Made by a program: the position numbers and the translations under genes. From Massilia sp. IC2-477 (lineage in GTDB: Bacteria > Pseudomonadota > Gammaproteobacteria > Burkholderiales > Burkholderiaceae_D), in assembly GCF_020707265.1 (NCBI RefSeq), contig NZ_JAJFEQ010000003.1, positions 310,001 through 374,000 on the forward strand: a stretch of DNA of 64,000 nt. The letters run 5' to 3'. Positions 8,250 through 18,028 of the stretch are shown here, piece after piece (within the stretch, counting starts at the first letter, position 1; each line of letters opens with the position of its first letter). The notes under the pieces are model-generated. The model had not been told where the DNA came from, did not search any database, and saw only the letters and a program-made list of their open reading frames with translations.

Positions 8250-10517
8250 CTACGCCGCTTCGATCAGCGACTGGTTGCCCAGCCACTCCAGCAGCGCCTG
8301 CGGCGACAGCGGGCGCGAGAACAGGAAGCCCTGCGCCAGCGGGCAGCCCAGCGAGCGCAGGATGTGCGCCTGGCGTTCGTCCTCGACCCCTTCCGCGATC
8401 ACCGACAGGCCCAGGTTGCGGCCCAGCTGGATCACCATTTCCGCGATGCTGCTGCCGCGCGCCGACCCCGTGATCTCGGTAACGAAGGTGCGGTCGATCT
8501 TGAGCCGGTCCACCTGCAGCCGCTGCAGGTGCGAGAGCGAGGAAAAGCCGGTGCCGAAGTCGTCGATCGCGATCGACACGCCGGTGCGCTTGACCTGGGC
8601 CAGCTTCTCGACCAGCAGGGCCGGCTCTTCCATCGCCATCGATTCGGTGATCTCCAGTTCCACGTATTCGGGCGGCGCGCCGGTGTCGTCGAGCGCGCGG
8701 CGCAGCATCTCCACGAAATGCGGATGGCGGAACTGCACCTGCGAGACGTTCACCGACATCGTGAAGCGCTCATGCCCGGCCGCGCGCAGGCGCACCAGCT
8801 CCATCAGGGCCTGGCGCAGCACCCATTCGCCGATGTCGACGATCAGCCCGGAATACTCGGCGATCGGGATGAAGCGGTCCGGCCCCACCAGGCGTCCATC
8901 CTCGGTGCGCCAGCGCAGCAGCGCCTCGGCACCGAAGGCGCGGTTATTCGCCAGGTCGACCTGGGGCTGGTAGGCGAGGAACAGTTCGCCGCGCTGGAAG
9001 CCGCTGCGCAACGCGTGCATCATGCGCACCCGCTCGCGGATCTCGACTCCCATGCTGCGCGAGAAATAGAAGTGGCCGGCGCGCTGCTGCGACTTGGCGC
9101 GCTTGAGCGCGATGTCGGCGTCCTTCAGCGCATCGGCGCCGCTGCCGTCGTGTTCCACCAGGCGCACCAGGCCGAGCGTGGCGGAGACCTGCACGTCCTG
9201 GCCGTCGATGTGGAAGGGCACGCGGAACAGCGCCTGGATCGAGGCCGGCTGCACCGCGCCGGCGTCGCCCAGCACGCAGAAGATGTCGCCGCCGATGCGC
9301 GCCACCTGCAGGCGCGGATCGAGGCGCGACTTGAGGCGCTTGCCGACCGACACCAGCAGCAGGTCGCCGAAGTGGTGGCCGAGCGCGTCGTTGGTCTCGG
9401 CGAAGTGGTCGAGATCGACCAGGGCCAGGGTGGCATTGCCGCGCTGCGGGCTGGCCAGCATCGCGTCGATCAGTTCGACCAGGCGGGTGCGGTTCGGCAG
9501 GCCGGTAAGCTGGTCGCGGAACGCGGCCTGGTTCAGGTGGGTCACGAGTTCCACGTTGTCGAGGCCCACCGCGACCACGCTGGCGAAGACGTCGAGCAGG
9601 CGCCGTTCGATGTCGGAAGCAGGGCGCGCGAACGGGATGCAGGCGGCGAAGTCGCGTCCCGCCTTGCCCGGGAAGTGCAGCGACAGCCAGCCGTCGGCGT
9701 GGATGCCGGCGCGCGTGGCCAGGGTGCGTCCGGCCACGCTGGCCAGCGCCGCATGGCGCAGCGGACTGAGTTCGCGTCCTTCGAGTGCGGCCTGCTCGCC
9801 GGTGGCGGCGACCACGTGCAGCACGTCCGGGCGGCCCTGGCCGCTCTCGCGCACGCACAACACGCCTGCGCTCTCCTGGCCGAGCAGGGCGGCGGCCTGG
9901 CGCAGCACGCCCTGGGCCACGTCGCGCACCCCGTGCAGGGTCATCAGGTGGGCGCCGGCCGAGACGATCTGCTCGAGGCCCGCGCGGCTGGCGTCGAGGG
10001 CGCGCAGCTGCTGGTAGGAGCGCACCGCCGCGGCGACCGCGGTGTACAGCTTGGTGCGGGTGAGTTCGGACTTGGTGCGGTAATCGTTGATGTCGTAGCC
10101 GCGGATGGCCTCGAGTTCCGGCGCATAGCCCGGCTGGCCGGTACGCAGGATGATGCGGACCTCGATCATGCCCAGCTCTTCGCGAATCCTGCGCACCAGC
10201 TGCAGGCCGGCGTCGGGACGCTCCATCACCACGTCGAGCAGAATCACGGCGATGTCGGGCTGCTGCTGCAGGATGGCGCGGGCTTCCTCGGCCGTGTAGG
10301 CGTGCAGGAAAGCCAGCGGCCGGCCCTGCATCTCGACATTCTTCAGGGCGAAGGTGGTGGTCGAGTGCACGTCGGCGTCATCGTCGACGACCAGGATGCG
10401 CCAGACTGCCCTGGTGCCCGCGAACGAGGTCGCGTCCGCCTCGTCCACGAAGACCAGGTCGTCTCCGTCGGCCGGGGCGTCCGTCGGTTTGCCGGTGGGC
10501 GGCATCGGGGCAGACAT
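8250..10517 (-). CDS. response regulator with degenerate GGDEF and EAL phosphodiesterase domains
   Basis: 755 residues. Domain order: receiver (about 38-160, phospho-Asp in ILLDVVMERPDAG), a DUF3369-like sensor region (about 165-330), GGDEF (about 345-490) and EAL (about 500-750). The cyclase signature reads GGDIF, so the active-site Glu is lost and diguanylate cyclase activity is unlikely. The EAL part keeps EALLRW, NVSQVQFRHP, IDDFGTGFSSL and LKIDRTFV, as in active c-di-GMP phosphodiesterases. It is therefore probably a phosphorylation-controlled c-di-GMP hydrolase. No cognate kinase is adjacent; two hybrid kinases lie 18 kb away. The stop codon abuts a REP element. Confidence 0.88.
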   Translation of the reverse strand: MSAPMPPTGKPTDAPADGDDLVFVDEADATSFAGTRAVWRILVVDDDADVHSTTTFALKNVEMQGRPLAFLHAYTAEEARAILQQQPDIAVILLDVVMERPDAGLQLVRRIREELGMIEVRIILRTGQPGYAPELEAIRGYDINDYRTKSELTRTKLYTAVAAAVRSYQQLRALDASRAGLEQIVSAGAHLMTLHGVRDVAQGVLRQAAALLGQESAGVLCVRESGQGRPDVLHVVAATGEQAALEGRELSPLRHAALASVAGRTLATRAGIHADGWLSLHFPGKAGRDFAACIPFARPASDIERRLLDVFASVVAVGLDNVELVTHLNQAAFRDQLTGLPNRTRLVELIDAMLASPQRGNATLALVDLDHFAETNDALGHHFGDLLLVSVGKRLKSRLDPRLQVARIGGDIFCVLGDAGAVQPASIQALFRVPFHIDGQDVQVSATLGLVRLVEHDGSGADALKDADIALKRAKSQQRAGHFYFSRSMGVEIRERVRMMHALRSGFQRGELFLAYQPQVDLANNRAFGAEALLRWRTEDGRLVGPDRFIPIAEYSGLIVDIGEWVLRQALMELVRLRAAGHERFTMSVNVSQVQFRHPHFVEMLRRALDDTGAPPEYVELEITESMAMEEPALLVEKLAQVKRTGVSIAIDDFGTGFSSLSHLQRLQVDRLKIDRTFVTEITGSARGSSIAEMVIQLGRNLGLSVIAEGVEDERQAHILRSLGCPLAQGFLFSRPLSPQALLEWLGNQSLIEAA

Positions 10518-10722
10518 GCGCTACTTCTCCAGTTTGGCTGGCTTTTGATGCATCCAGTATATCCGCCTGTTGCCACAATGGAAGCCCCAAAGAGGCCGAA
10601 ACAACAAATATGTATCCATGCGGCAACTATTTACTACTAAAGTAACAGAAAAGGGCCTACAAGGCCGGGGCGGCGCGGGACTGGTAGAATGACAAACCCA
10701 CGACTTCCACAGATCGACCACC

Positions 10723-11817
10723 ATGTCCGGCAACTCCTTCGGCAAGCTGTTCTCCGTCACCACCTTCGGCGAGTCGCATGGCCCGGCCATCGGCTGCGTC
10801 ATCGATGGCTGCCCGCCGGGCATGGCCTTGAGCGAAGCCGACATCCAGCCCGAGCTTGACCGTCGCAAGCCCGGCACCTCGCGCCACGTGACCCAGCGCC
10901 AGGAAGCGGACCGGGTGCAGATCCTGTCGGGCGTGTACCAGGGCGTCACGACCGGCACACCGATCGCGCTCCTGATTCCGAACGAAGACCAGCGCAGCAA
11001 GGACTACGGCAACATCCTCGATTCCTTCCGTCCCGGCCACGCCGACTACACCTACTGGCACAAGTACGGCGTGCGCGACCCGCGCGGCGGCGGCCGCTCG
11101 TCGGCGCGCCTGACCGCGCCCGTGGTCGGCGCCGGCGCGGTGGCGAAAAAGTGGCTGCGCGAGCAGTACGGCACCGAGTTCTTCGGCTGCATGCGCCAGC
11201 TGGGCGACATCGAGGTGCCGTTCCAGTCCTTCGAACACGTGCATGCCAATCCCTTCTTCGCGGCGAGCGCCGACGCCGACCTGCTGGCGCGCATGGAAGC
11301 GGCGATGGACGAACTGCGCCGCGCCGGCGACTCGATCGGCGCCCGCATCGATGTGGTGGCACGCGGCGTACCGGTGGGCTGGGGCCAGCCGATCTACGAC
11401 AAGCTCGATGCCGACATCGCTTACGCGATGATGGGCATCAATGCGGTCAAGGGCGTCGAGATCGGCGCGGGCTTCGGCTCGGTCGCCCAGAAGGGCTCGG
11501 AGCACGGCGACGAACTGACGCCGGAAGGCTTCGTCGGCAACAACGCGGGCGGGGTGCTGGGCGGGATCTCGACCGGGCAGGACATCACGGTGTCGATTGC
11601 GATCAAGCCCACGTCCTCGATCCGCACGCCGCGCCGTTCGATCGACAAGGAAGGCAATCCGGTCATGGTCGAAACCTTCGGCCGGCACGATCCCTGCGTG
11701 GGGATCCGGGCGACCCCAATCGCGGAAGCGATGCTGGCGCTGGTGCTGATCGACCACGCGCTGATGCACCGGGCGCAGTGCGGGGATGTGAAGGTGGGGA
11801 CGCCGACGCTGGGGTGA
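10723..11817 (+). CDS. aroC: chorismate synthase
   Basis: 364 residues, standard AroC length. Signature regions are present: GESHGPAIG near the N-terminus, [11 protein letters not shown] in the middle and [14 protein letters not shown] near the C-terminus. It converts 5-enolpyruvylshikimate-3-phosphate to chorismate with reduced FMN, the last common step of aromatic biosynthesis. An extended -10-like TGGTAGAAT at 10682-10690 lies about 30 bp upstream of the ATG; no clear Shine-Dalgarno precedes the start. It stands alone, convergent with the HDOD gene across a REPIN-like repeat. Confidence 0.96.
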   Translation: MSGNSFGKLFSVTTFGESHGPAIGCVIDGCPPGMALSEADIQPELDRRKPGTSRHVTQRQEADRVQILSGVYQGVTTGTPIALLIPNEDQRSKDYGNILDSFRPGHADYTYWHKYGVRDPRGGGRSSARLTAPVVGAGAVAKKWLREQYGTEFFGCMRQLGDIEVPFQSFEHVHANPFFAASADADLLARMEAAMDELRRAGDSIGARIDVVARGVPVGWGQPIYDKLDADIAYAMMGINAVKGVEIGAGFGSVAQKGSEHGDELTPEGFVGNNAGGVLGGISTGQDITVSIAIKPTSSIRTPRRSIDKEGNPVMVETFGRHDPCVGIRATPIAEAMLALVLIDHALMHRAQCGDVKVGTPTLG

Positions 11818-11874
11818 GGTCTTGTGCGGCCTAACCGAAGCCGCTCGGTTCTATCGTCCATCAGCTTTAACCAA

Positions 11875-11984
11875 CGTCATCCCGGCGAAGGCCGGGATCC
11901 AATTCCGTAGCTCAGTGGCGGCGCTTCGCGGATGTGTTGCTGGGGGCGGAACGAACTTGGATCCCGGCCTGCGCCGGGATGACG
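11875..11984. repeat. REPIN-like inverted pair, CGTCATCCCGGCG family
   Basis: The arms CGTCATCCCGGCGAAGGCCG... (11875-11902) and its near-perfect inverse (11957-11984) are 28 bp each and separated by 54 bp. Each arm itself contains an imperfect CCCGGCnnnGCCGGG hairpin. This is the arrangement of two inverted REPs. It lies in the 217-bp gap between the convergent aroC and HDOD genes; nothing else is visible there. Confidence 0.75.
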
Positions 11985-12034
11985 GTCTTTAGGCTAGCGG
12001 TACTAACTAAGGCACGGGCTGCGGCTGTGCAGAA

Positions 12035-13528
12035 TCACACCCGTGTCGCCACCGCCTCCACCTGGTGCCGCCTCTCCACCGTCCGCACCACCAGCCCGCG
12101 CAGGTCGTTCAGCAGCGAGAACTCGGTCTGGCTCAGCACCACCTGCGGGAAGCTGTCGTCCCATTCGCCGTAGATGAAGCCGGCCGGCTGGCCGTGCGCG
12201 CACAGCGGGATCACGACGAAGCAGCGCGCGTCGCTCAGGGTGCCTTTCCACCAGCCGGGCAGCTTGGCCGCGAACTTGGCGTCGCGGGCGTTCTCGATGA
12301 AGATCACGCGGTCGCTGCCGAGCGCCGCATGGAAGACATTGGGTTCGTAGCCGTCGTCGAACACCAGGTTCGGAAGCAGCGCCTTGCTGCCTTCGCCCAG
12401 GCCCAGGCGCGCCGCGTACCTGCCTTCGCGGCGGTTGCGCAGGAAGGCGAACGAGCGGGTGAAGGACAGGCCCTTGTGGATGGTCTCGAGCGCCATCGAC
12501 ATCATCTGGCCCGGGGTCGCGCTCACGCCGGCGTCGCGCATGTCGGCCACGCCGCTCATCAAGACCTTGTTGCCGGCCATGCGCTTGCGCGTGGCGGCCG
12601 CCAGCTTGGCGCGCTTCTCGGCGGGTTTCGCCAGCGGGGCGATGCTCAGGTCGGAGGCGGCGCTTTCGCGCGCCTTGCCGATCGCGCCGACCAGGCTAGC
12701 TGCCTCCACGCCCAGCATCGGCGCGAAGCTCTCTGCCAGCGCGGCCACGCGCTCGCCCGCGGCCTCGTCGTCGTGCCACAGCGCGTCGGCGGCCTGGGTC
12801 GACATGGTGCCGAGGGCGGCCAGCCAGTCGTCGTGGCCGAAGCCGTCTTCGCGCTCGCGCGGCTCGATGCGGCGCATGCCGGCGATCAGGTTGCGCGGCA
12901 GGCCCCAGTGCTCGGCGGTGGCGCGGCCGACCGCTTCCAGCGACAGGCCGAGGATGGCTTCGGCTGCCGTTTCCTCGCGCCCGGCGCCCGCGCTCTCGCG
13001 CAGCTGGCTCCAGCGCTCCGGCATGTAGAAGGTGACCATCATGCGGCCCAGCGAATGCAGGATCGAGCAGACCACGGCTTCTTCCGGATCGCGCGAGACG
13101 GCGCTGGCGGCTACCTGCTGGGCCACCATCCCGGCCAGCACCGCCTTTTCCATCTCGATGTGGGCGGTCTCGGTGTCGGGCGTGGACTTGGCCAGTTCCT
13201 CGATCAGCTTCAGACCCAGGGCCAGGTGGCCGATCGCCTCGGTGCCCAGCACCAGCACGGCTTTCGACACGGTGTTGATGCGCTGGCCGAAGGCGGAATA
13301 CATGCCGCTGTTGGCCAGGCGGAGTACCTTCTGCGTCAGGACCGGGTCCGACAGCACGGTCTGGGTCATCGAGAATTCGCGCTCGTCCTCGCCGCGCATC
13401 GAGGCCAGGATCGCGTTGATGGCCTTGGTGAAGCCCGGCATGTCGCCCTGCCTGCGGGTGCGTTCCCACAGCAGGGAGAGGGTGGCGTCGGCGCGTGGCG
13501 AGCGGGGGGTGTCGCTTGAAGTCATCAT
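12035..13528 (-). CDS. HDOD-domain signalling protein with C-terminal GAF-like region
   Basis: 497 residues. The HDOD domain covers about 30-230, with the typical LSDPVLTQKVLRLANSGMYS segment and an SILHSLGRM helix. HDOD is a degenerate HD domain that lacks the metal-binding His-Asp pair. The C-terminal third (about 330-490) resembles a GAF domain. HDOD proteins act as scaffolds in two-component and c-di-GMP control. Its ATG overlaps the stop of the upstream PAS-GGDEF-EAL gene by 4 bp, so the two are co-expressed and probably act in one pathway. Confidence 0.82.
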   Translation of the reverse strand: MMTSSDTPRSPRADATLSLLWERTRRQGDMPGFTKAINAILASMRGEDEREFSMTQTVLSDPVLTQKVLRLANSGMYSAFGQRINTVSKAVLVLGTEAIGHLALGLKLIEELAKSTPDTETAHIEMEKAVLAGMVAQQVAASAVSRDPEEAVVCSILHSLGRMMVTFYMPERWSQLRESAGAGREETAAEAILGLSLEAVGRATAEHWGLPRNLIAGMRRIEPREREDGFGHDDWLAALGTMSTQAADALWHDDEAAGERVAALAESFAPMLGVEAASLVGAIGKARESAASDLSIAPLAKPAEKRAKLAAATRKRMAGNKVLMSGVADMRDAGVSATPGQMMSMALETIHKGLSFTRSFAFLRNRREGRYAARLGLGEGSKALLPNLVFDDGYEPNVFHAALGSDRVIFIENARDAKFAAKLPGWWKGTLSDARCFVVIPLCAHGQPAGFIYGEWDDSFPQVVLSQTEFSLLNDLRGLVVRTVERRHQVEAVATRV

Positions 13529-15258
13529 GGTTTGCCCGCCGGGAGGTCGTGCGGCAGTAATTCGGTATAAAGATTCTCGGTGAGCGCGGCCACGGCGACG
13601 TGGGCCGGCATCGGCTTGCCGGTCAGGTAGCCCTGCACGTAGTGGCAGCCCAGCTTGTCGAGCCAGGCCAGCTGCGCTTCGGTCTCGACGCCCTCGGCTA
13701 CCACCGACAGGTCGAGGTGCTTGGCCAGGTCGAGCACGGCGTTGCAGATCGCGGCGTCCTTCTCGGCGCCCGGCAGGTCCTTGACGAAAGCGCGGTCGAC
13801 CTTCAGCACCGAGATCGGGAAGCGCTTCAGGTAAGCCAGGCTGGAATAGCCGGTGCCGAAGTCGTCGATCGCGATGCGCGCGCCGCGTTCGGCCATCTTG
13901 GCCAGCACCGACTCGGCATGCACCGGGTCGACCATCAGCGTGCCCTCGGTGATCTCGAGCACGAGTTTGCTGCCCGGGGTGCCGGACAGGGCCAGCGCAT
14001 CGTCGAGCACCGTGAGGAACTTGTCGCTCCTGAACTGGCGCGGGCTGATGTTGACCGAGATGTAGAGCTCGCGGCCGGCCACTTCCTCGAACTGGCGGAT
14101 CTGCATGCAGGCCGCTTTCAGGGCCCAGGCGCCCAGCAGGTTGATCAGGCCATTGGTTTCGGCGATCGGGATGAAGCGCACCGGCGGCACCATGCCGAGG
14201 GTCGGGTGCTTCCAGCGCATCAGGGTCTCGAAGCCCTCGATGGTGCGGTTGCGCGCGTCGACGATCGGCTGGTAGTAGAGCTGGAATTCGCCTTCGCGCA
14301 CCGCGTTGAACATCGCGGCCTCGAGCGAGATGTCGTGTTCGGGCGGGCCCTGGTCGCGCGGGCTGTAGGTGACGGCGCGCGCCTTGCCGGTCTCCTTGGC
14401 GCGCGACATCGCGGTGTCGGCCAGGGTCACCAGGCGCACTTCGTCTTCCGCATGCTCGGGATAGGTCGCCACGCCGATCGAGCCGGCCAGGTAGATGGTG
14501 TGGCCGTCGATCTCGAACGGCGACTGCAGCGCCGCCATCAGGCGGCCGGTGACCAGCTTGATCTGCGGCTCGTTGCTCGATCCCGGCAGCACCGCGACGA
14601 ACTCGTCGCCGCCGACACGCGCCAGGGTGTCGCTGTCGCGCAGGGTGCGGCGCAGGCGGCCGGCGGCCATGCGCAGCACCGCATCGCCGATTGCGTGGCC
14701 GAGGCCATCGTTGACCTTCTTGAAGCCGTCCAGGCCGATGGTGGCGACCGCAAAACCCTGGCCGGAACGGCGCGCGTTGGCGATCACCATGCGGATGCGG
14801 TCGGACAGCAGGACCCGGTTGGGCAACTCGGTCAGCGCGTCGTGGGTCGCCATGTGGCGCAGGCGCTCTTCGGTGGCGTGCTGGGCCGACATGTCGCGGC
14901 CGATGATCAGGAGCGGGGCGTCGTCGCCGGATGCCAGCAGGCCGATGCGCAGCTCGAACCAGATATCGCGCTCGCCGCAGCGGAAGCGCGCCTCGACCAC
15001 GTTCGCGCCGCCGTTCGCGCCGGTGCTCACCAGGGCGTTGCGCAGGGCCGGCTGGTCGACGTCATGGACCAGCGAGACTACCGGGCGGCCGTCGATCTCC
15101 ACCCCGGTCAGGCTCAAGGCGCGGCGGCTTGCGGCGCGCACCTGGCCACCCAGGGTGACGCGGAGCACGATGTCGCCGGCGGCTTCGAGCAGGCTGTCGA
15201 GCAGCCCGGATGGCTGCTTGCGCGGCTCGAACTTGGCGGCGGTGGAACTGGTGTGCAT
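13525..15258 (-). CDS. PAS-GGDEF-EAL c-di-GMP turnover protein (EAL reads ETL)
   Basis: 577 residues: PAS-like sensor (about 15-130), GGDEF (about 140-305) and EAL (about 320-565), with no membrane segment. The cyclase motif is intact (VGGDEF near 216). The phosphodiesterase motif reads GFETLMRW near 343, an EAL-to-ETL variant, while IDDFGTGYSSL, LKVDRAFV and VAEGVET are normal. ETL variants can keep activity because the metal-binding Glu is retained, so it may be bifunctional. It is the first gene of a two-gene operon with the HDOD protein. Confidence 0.86.
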   Translation of the reverse strand: MHTSSTAAKFEPRKQPSGLLDSLLEAAGDIVLRVTLGGQVRAASRRALSLTGVEIDGRPVVSLVHDVDQPALRNALVSTGANGGANVVEARFRCGERDIWFELRIGLLASGDDAPLLIIGRDMSAQHATEERLRHMATHDALTELPNRVLLSDRIRMVIANARRSGQGFAVATIGLDGFKKVNDGLGHAIGDAVLRMAAGRLRRTLRDSDTLARVGGDEFVAVLPGSSNEPQIKLVTGRLMAALQSPFEIDGHTIYLAGSIGVATYPEHAEDEVRLVTLADTAMSRAKETGKARAVTYSPRDQGPPEHDISLEAAMFNAVREGEFQLYYQPIVDARNRTIEGFETLMRWKHPTLGMVPPVRFIPIAETNGLINLLGAWALKAACMQIRQFEEVAGRELYISVNISPRQFRSDKFLTVLDDALALSGTPGSKLVLEITEGTLMVDPVHAESVLAKMAERGARIAIDDFGTGYSSLAYLKRFPISVLKVDRAFVKDLPGAEKDAAICNAVLDLAKHLDLSVVAEGVETEAQLAWLDKLGCHYVQGYLTGKPMPAHVAVAALTENLYTELLPHDLPAGKP

Positions 15259-15578
15259 TCTTTAATGTCTGCCTTCTTGTTGCTGGGACGCGCTGACAGG
15301 CCACGTGTAAACCATGCAAGTCTACCAAACCGAGGGTCAATGTAGCACTGAAAGATTCTGAAAGGCATTAAAAATCACAAGCGCCGATCATCTTTGCGCT
15401 GGCTCAGCGGCTTGCCCCGCTGCCTTCTTTGCGCTAGCGTCTTGTTGCCTCGACAAGCAGGACGTATGCAGGTATTGTCGCCGATTCTTTATAGTTAGCA
15501 AATTCTCGGCCTCACATTGGCCCCGGAATGCTCCTGGAATGATGCTTGGTTGCAACACCCAACCGCGAGAGACACACG
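15259..15578. other. 320-bp intergenic region, divergent promoters
   Basis: It separates the leftward PAS-GGDEF-EAL gene from the rightward aidB-like gene. It is more AT-rich than its neighbours, contains the imperfect direct repeat TTTGCGCTGG / TTTGCGCTAG (about 15391 and 15428) and a TATAGT hexamer at 15490-15495 without a good -35. I see no coding potential. Confidence 0.5.
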
Positions 15579-17231
15579 ATGAATTCCTTCGACACCCATG
15601 AAGTGCTCAACCAGGCCGCCCCCTTCGCAGACGTGAACCTGTTCCGGTGTGACCCGGCACTTCGGGAGGCGGTCGAACGCGAGGGCGCCGGCTGGGCCGG
15701 TGCGGAACTCGATGCGCTCGGTGCTGAGCTGGGCCGCGCCGAGATCCTCGAGCTGGCGCGGGTGGCCAATGCCAACGGGCCGCGCCTGATGAGCTACGAC
15801 CGCAGCGGCAGGCGCGTGGATGAAATCGAATTCCACCCGGCCTGGCACCAGCTGATGTCCCTGCTGGTGGGCGCCGGCGCCCACGCCGCGCCCTGGCGCG
15901 CGCCGCGGCCGGGTGCGCAGGTGGCGCGTGCGGCCCAGTACCTGTTGTTCGGCCAGGTGGAAAACGGCGTGCAGTGTCCGGTGACGATGACCTTCGCTTC
16001 GGTGCCGGCGCTGCGCCGCGCGCCCGCGCTGGCGGAGCAGTGGCTGCCGAAGATCCTCTCGAACGAGTACGACCCGCGCTCGCTGCCGGTGTCGCACAAG
16101 CGCGGCGCCCTGGTCGGCATGGGCATGACGGAAAAGCAGGGCGGCAGCGACGTGCGCGCCAATACCACGCGCGCCGAACCGATACTCGGCGGCGACGGGG
16201 CCTGGCGCATCGTCGGCCACAAATGGTTCTTCTCGGTGCCGCAGGCCGATGCGCACCTGATCCTGGCCCAGACCGACGCAGGTGGCAGCGCCGGACTTTC
16301 CTGCTTCTTCGTGCCGCGTTACCTCCCCGACGGCAGCCGCAACGCGATCCGCGTGCAGCGCCTGAAGGACAAGCTGGGCAACCGCTCGAACGCCTCGTCC
16401 GAAGTCGAATTCCACGGCGCCCACGGCTGGATGATCGGCGCCCCGGGCCGCGGCATTCCGACCATCCTCGAAATGGGGGGCTACACCCGGCTCGACTGCG
16501 TGCTGGGCAGCGCCGGCATCATGCGCGCGGCCCTGTGCCATGCGCTGCACCACGCGCGCGGACGCAATGTGTTCGGGCGCGTGCTCAGCGAGCAGCCCCT
16601 GATGCAGAACGTGCTGGCCGACCTCGCGCTCGAATCCGAGGCGGCCACCGCGTTTGCGCTGCGCCTGGCGCGCTGCTTCGACCAGCCGGACGATCCGGCC
16701 GAGGCCCTGCTCGGCCGCATCCTGACCGCGGCCGGCAAGTACTGGATCTGCAAGCGCGGCCCGGCCTTCGGTGCCGAGGCGATGGAAGTCATGGGCGGCA
16801 ACGGCTATGTCGAGGACGGACCGCTGGCGCGCATCTATCGCGAACTGCCGGTGAATTCGATCTGGGAGGGGTCCGGCAACGTGATGTGCCTGGACCTGCT
16901 GCGCGCCCTTGGCAAGTCGCTGCCGGAGGCAGGCGCGGCGCTGGCCGCGGAACTGATGCCGGCGGCCGGACTCGACCCGCGCTTCGCCGCCTGTGCCGAA
17001 GCCTTGCTGGACGAGCTGCCGGCGCTGGTGCAGGACGAGGGCGGGGCGCGCCGCCTGGCCGAGCGCCTGGTGCTGGCGGTGCAGGGCGCGCTGCTGCTGC
17101 GCCATGCGCCGGGCTACGTGGCGGACGCTTTCGTCGCCTCGCGCGTCGCGCGCGAACCGGGCGGCGCCTTCGGCCGGCTGCCGGCCGGCACCGACTGCGC
17201 GGCGATCCTGGCGCGCACCCTGGTGACCTGA
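15579..17231 (+). CDS. aidB: AidB-type acyl-CoA dehydrogenase
   Basis: 550 residues from the ATG at 15579; an in-frame upstream ATG lacks conservation. The sequence follows E. coli AidB closely along its length: REGAGW, GMGMTEKQGGSDV, GHKWFFSVPQ, LKDKLGNRSNASSEVEF and MPVNSIWEGSGN-like LPVNSIWEGSGN near 432. AidB is an FAD protein of the acyl-CoA dehydrogenase fold that binds DNA through a C-terminal basic domain and is induced in the adaptive response to alkylation. Its biochemical role is debated. No ada, alkA or alkB gene is next to it here, so regulation may differ. Confidence 0.88.
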   Translation: MNSFDTHEVLNQAAPFADVNLFRCDPALREAVEREGAGWAGAELDALGAELGRAEILELARVANANGPRLMSYDRSGRRVDEIEFHPAWHQLMSLLVGAGAHAAPWRAPRPGAQVARAAQYLLFGQVENGVQCPVTMTFASVPALRRAPALAEQWLPKILSNEYDPRSLPVSHKRGALVGMGMTEKQGGSDVRANTTRAEPILGGDGAWRIVGHKWFFSVPQADAHLILAQTDAGGSAGLSCFFVPRYLPDGSRNAIRVQRLKDKLGNRSNASSEVEFHGAHGWMIGAPGRGIPTILEMGGYTRLDCVLGSAGIMRAALCHALHHARGRNVFGRVLSEQPLMQNVLADLALESEAATAFALRLARCFDQPDDPAEALLGRILTAAGKYWICKRGPAFGAEAMEVMGGNGYVEDGPLARIYRELPVNSIWEGSGNVMCLDLLRALGKSLPEAGAALAAELMPAAGLDPRFAACAEALLDELPALVQDEGGARRLAERLVLAVQGALLLRHAPGYVADAFVASRVAREPGGAFGRLPAGTDCAAILARTLVT

Positions 17232-17358
17232 GTACGAAGGACAAAGCGTGGCCGCGGGCCGATTCTTGTCGAAATGTGCATAAAAAGAAGGGACAAACGG
17301 GCGCGCGGCTGGGATAATGCCGGTTGACGCTTCACACCCATCCCGTTTGACATACACC

Positions 17359-18009
17359 ATGAAACAAGATCCGCGCTTTCCCAACCTCTTCATCCTGAAC
17401 CACCCGCTCATCCAGCACAAGCTGTCGCACATGCGCGAGCACGACACCTCGACGCGCACCTTCCGCGAGCTGCTGCGGGAAATCACGCTCTTGATGGGGT
17501 ATGAGATCACGCGCGACCTGCCGCTCACCACCCGCACCGTGCAGACCCCGCTGGTGACCATCGAGGCGCCGGTCATCGCCGGCAAGAAGCTGGCCATCGT
17601 GCCGATCCTGCGTGCCGGCATCGGCATGAGCGACGGCCTGCTGGAACTGGTGCCATCGGCGCGCGTCGGCCACATCGGCGTGTTCCGCGACCCGGACACC
17701 CACGAGCCGGTCGAATACCTGGTGCGCCTGCCGGATACCAACGAGCGCACCTTCATCCTGTGCGATCCGATGGTTGCGACCGGCAATTCGGCGGTGCATG
17801 CCGTCGACGTGCTGAAGAAGCGCGGCGTCTCCAGCGACCAGATCCTGTTCCTGGCGCTGGTGGCTGCGCCGGAAGGCATCGAGGTGTTCCACAAGGCCCA
17901 TCCGGACGTGAAGGTGTATGTCGCCTCCCTCGACTCGCACCTGAACGAAGACGCCTACATCGTGCCGGGCCTGGGCGATGCGGGCGACCGCATCTTCGGC
18001 ACCAAATAA
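17359..18009 (+). CDS. upp: uracil phosphoribosyltransferase
   Basis: 216 residues from the ATG at 17359 ([10 protein letters not shown]). The PRPP-binding loop reads [18 protein letters not shown], and the uracil-binding C-terminus [14 protein letters not shown] is canonical. It salvages uracil plus PRPP to UMP in the cytoplasm. Upp proteins are usually about 208-216 residues. It is followed after 19 bp by an Hpt-domain gene, which may share its transcript. The 127-bp upstream gap must hold the promoter. Confidence 0.95.
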   Translation: MKQDPRFPNLFILNHPLIQHKLSHMREHDTSTRTFRELLREITLLMGYEITRDLPLTTRTVQTPLVTIEAPVIAGKKLAIVPILRAGIGMSDGLLELVPSARVGHIGVFRDPDTHEPVEYLVRLPDTNERTFILCDPMVATGNSAVHAVDVLKKRGVSSDQILFLALVAAPEGIEVFHKAHPDVKVYVASLDSHLNEDAYIVPGLGDAGDRIFGTK

Positions 18010-18028
18010 GCCCGACGGGACGGCGACC

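Noticed and set aside
15495..17894. 799-codon open frame on the minus strand opposite aidB and upp
   Set aside because: It is antisense to two clearly conserved genes, is low in recognisable motifs and has the Arg/His/Gly-rich composition of GC-rich shadows.
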